Assembly: GCA_965220345.1 (NCBI GenBank) | Contig: OZ244822.1 | Location: forward strand, 62,001 to 126,000 | Length of the DNA stretch: 64,000 nucleotides | From: Aldehydirespirator sp965220345 | GTDB lineage: Bacteria > Actinomycetota > Acidimicrobiia > Acidimicrobiales > Aldehydirespiratoraceae | Direction of reading: 5' to 3' | Shown here: positions 63,929 to 64,000 of the stretch, in pieces | Layout of the letters: each line of letters begins with the position of its first letter | Numbering within the stretch: the first letter of the stretch is position 1 | Notes under the pieces: generated by a model | The model's input: only the letters and a program-made list of their open reading frames with translations | Told to the model about the DNA's origin: nothing | The model's database searches: none | Program-made: the position numbers and the translations under genes

Positions 63929-64000
63929 TCGCCCTGCTAGATCAACTCTGCGTGTCGTTTACAACCGCAGACTACGCCAAGTTGTCTGCTTCTACCGGCC

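Overview
The window looks like chromosomal DNA of an actinomycete, most likely an Acidimicrobiia-type marine or freshwater lineage. This is an inference. It rests on moderately high GC, frequent GTG/TTG starts and apparently leaderless promoters, an F420-biosynthesis CofC/FbiD-like gene, a PAC2-family protein, a CtpE-like P-type ATPase, a long-form LeuA and a DUF222 (13E12-type) HNH protein. I saw no rRNA, tRNA, CRISPR array or complete insertion sequence.

Layout. 1-936: 5' part of a MerR-type HTH/isochorismate synthase fusion running off the left edge. 1-4.8 kb: membrane proteins, a VapBC45-like toxin-antitoxin pair and a small A24 prepilin peptidase. 4.9-8.3 kb: hydantoinase, beta-ureidopropionase-like amidohydrolase and ribokinase in one leftward cluster, fitting nucleoside or reductive pyrimidine breakdown. 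8.4-10.4 kb: NfeD-like protein plus flotillin. 10.4-16.4 kb: a complete five-gene peptide/nickel-type ABC importer closed by a strong hairpin. 16.5-20.5 kb: an odd AT-richer secreted protein with a C10 tract, a small membrane protein, an LMW phosphatase and an iron alcohol dehydrogenase. 20.5-24.2 kb: three tandem copies of a toxin-antitoxin cassette. 24.2-28 kb: RNase HII and an NMT1/THI5-like ABC importer. 28-37.3 kb: a conserved unknown, CofC, PIG-L deacetylase, CtpE-like ATPase, lipid kinase, secreted coiled-coil M15 peptidase and an enoyl-CoA hydratase. 37.4-40.3 kb: leuA with a leucine-rich leader peptide and attenuator, then PAC2. 40.4-50.5 kb: a defence-like island with type III restriction-modification, a 1489-residue HATPase/helicase fusion, a decapitated AAA/DUF4143 ATPase and an RHH antitoxin whose vapC partner has been cut to 13 codons. 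50.8-55.5 kb: enoyl-CoA hydratase and a four-gene double ABC-2 exporter. 55.5-61.7 kb: MazEF, DUF222 HNH protein, an inactivated DUF262 gene and an Xre-ImmA/PIN pair. 61.9-63.9 kb: a Rieske/ThDP-enzyme fusion.

Most notable. (1) The triplicated toxin-antitoxin cassette: each antitoxin is an internal tandem duplication of the usual one-HTH antitoxin, i.e. a covalent pseudo-dimer, and each copy carries the same promoter with its -10 six bases before the toxin GTG. (2) The sacsin-type HATPase-helicase fusion divergent from a type III R-M operon. (3) The leu leader peptide with attenuator. (4) The MerR-isochorismate synthase and Rieske-ThDP fusions. (5) Several decaying defence/toxin genes between 49 and 60 kb, pointing to gene turnover there.
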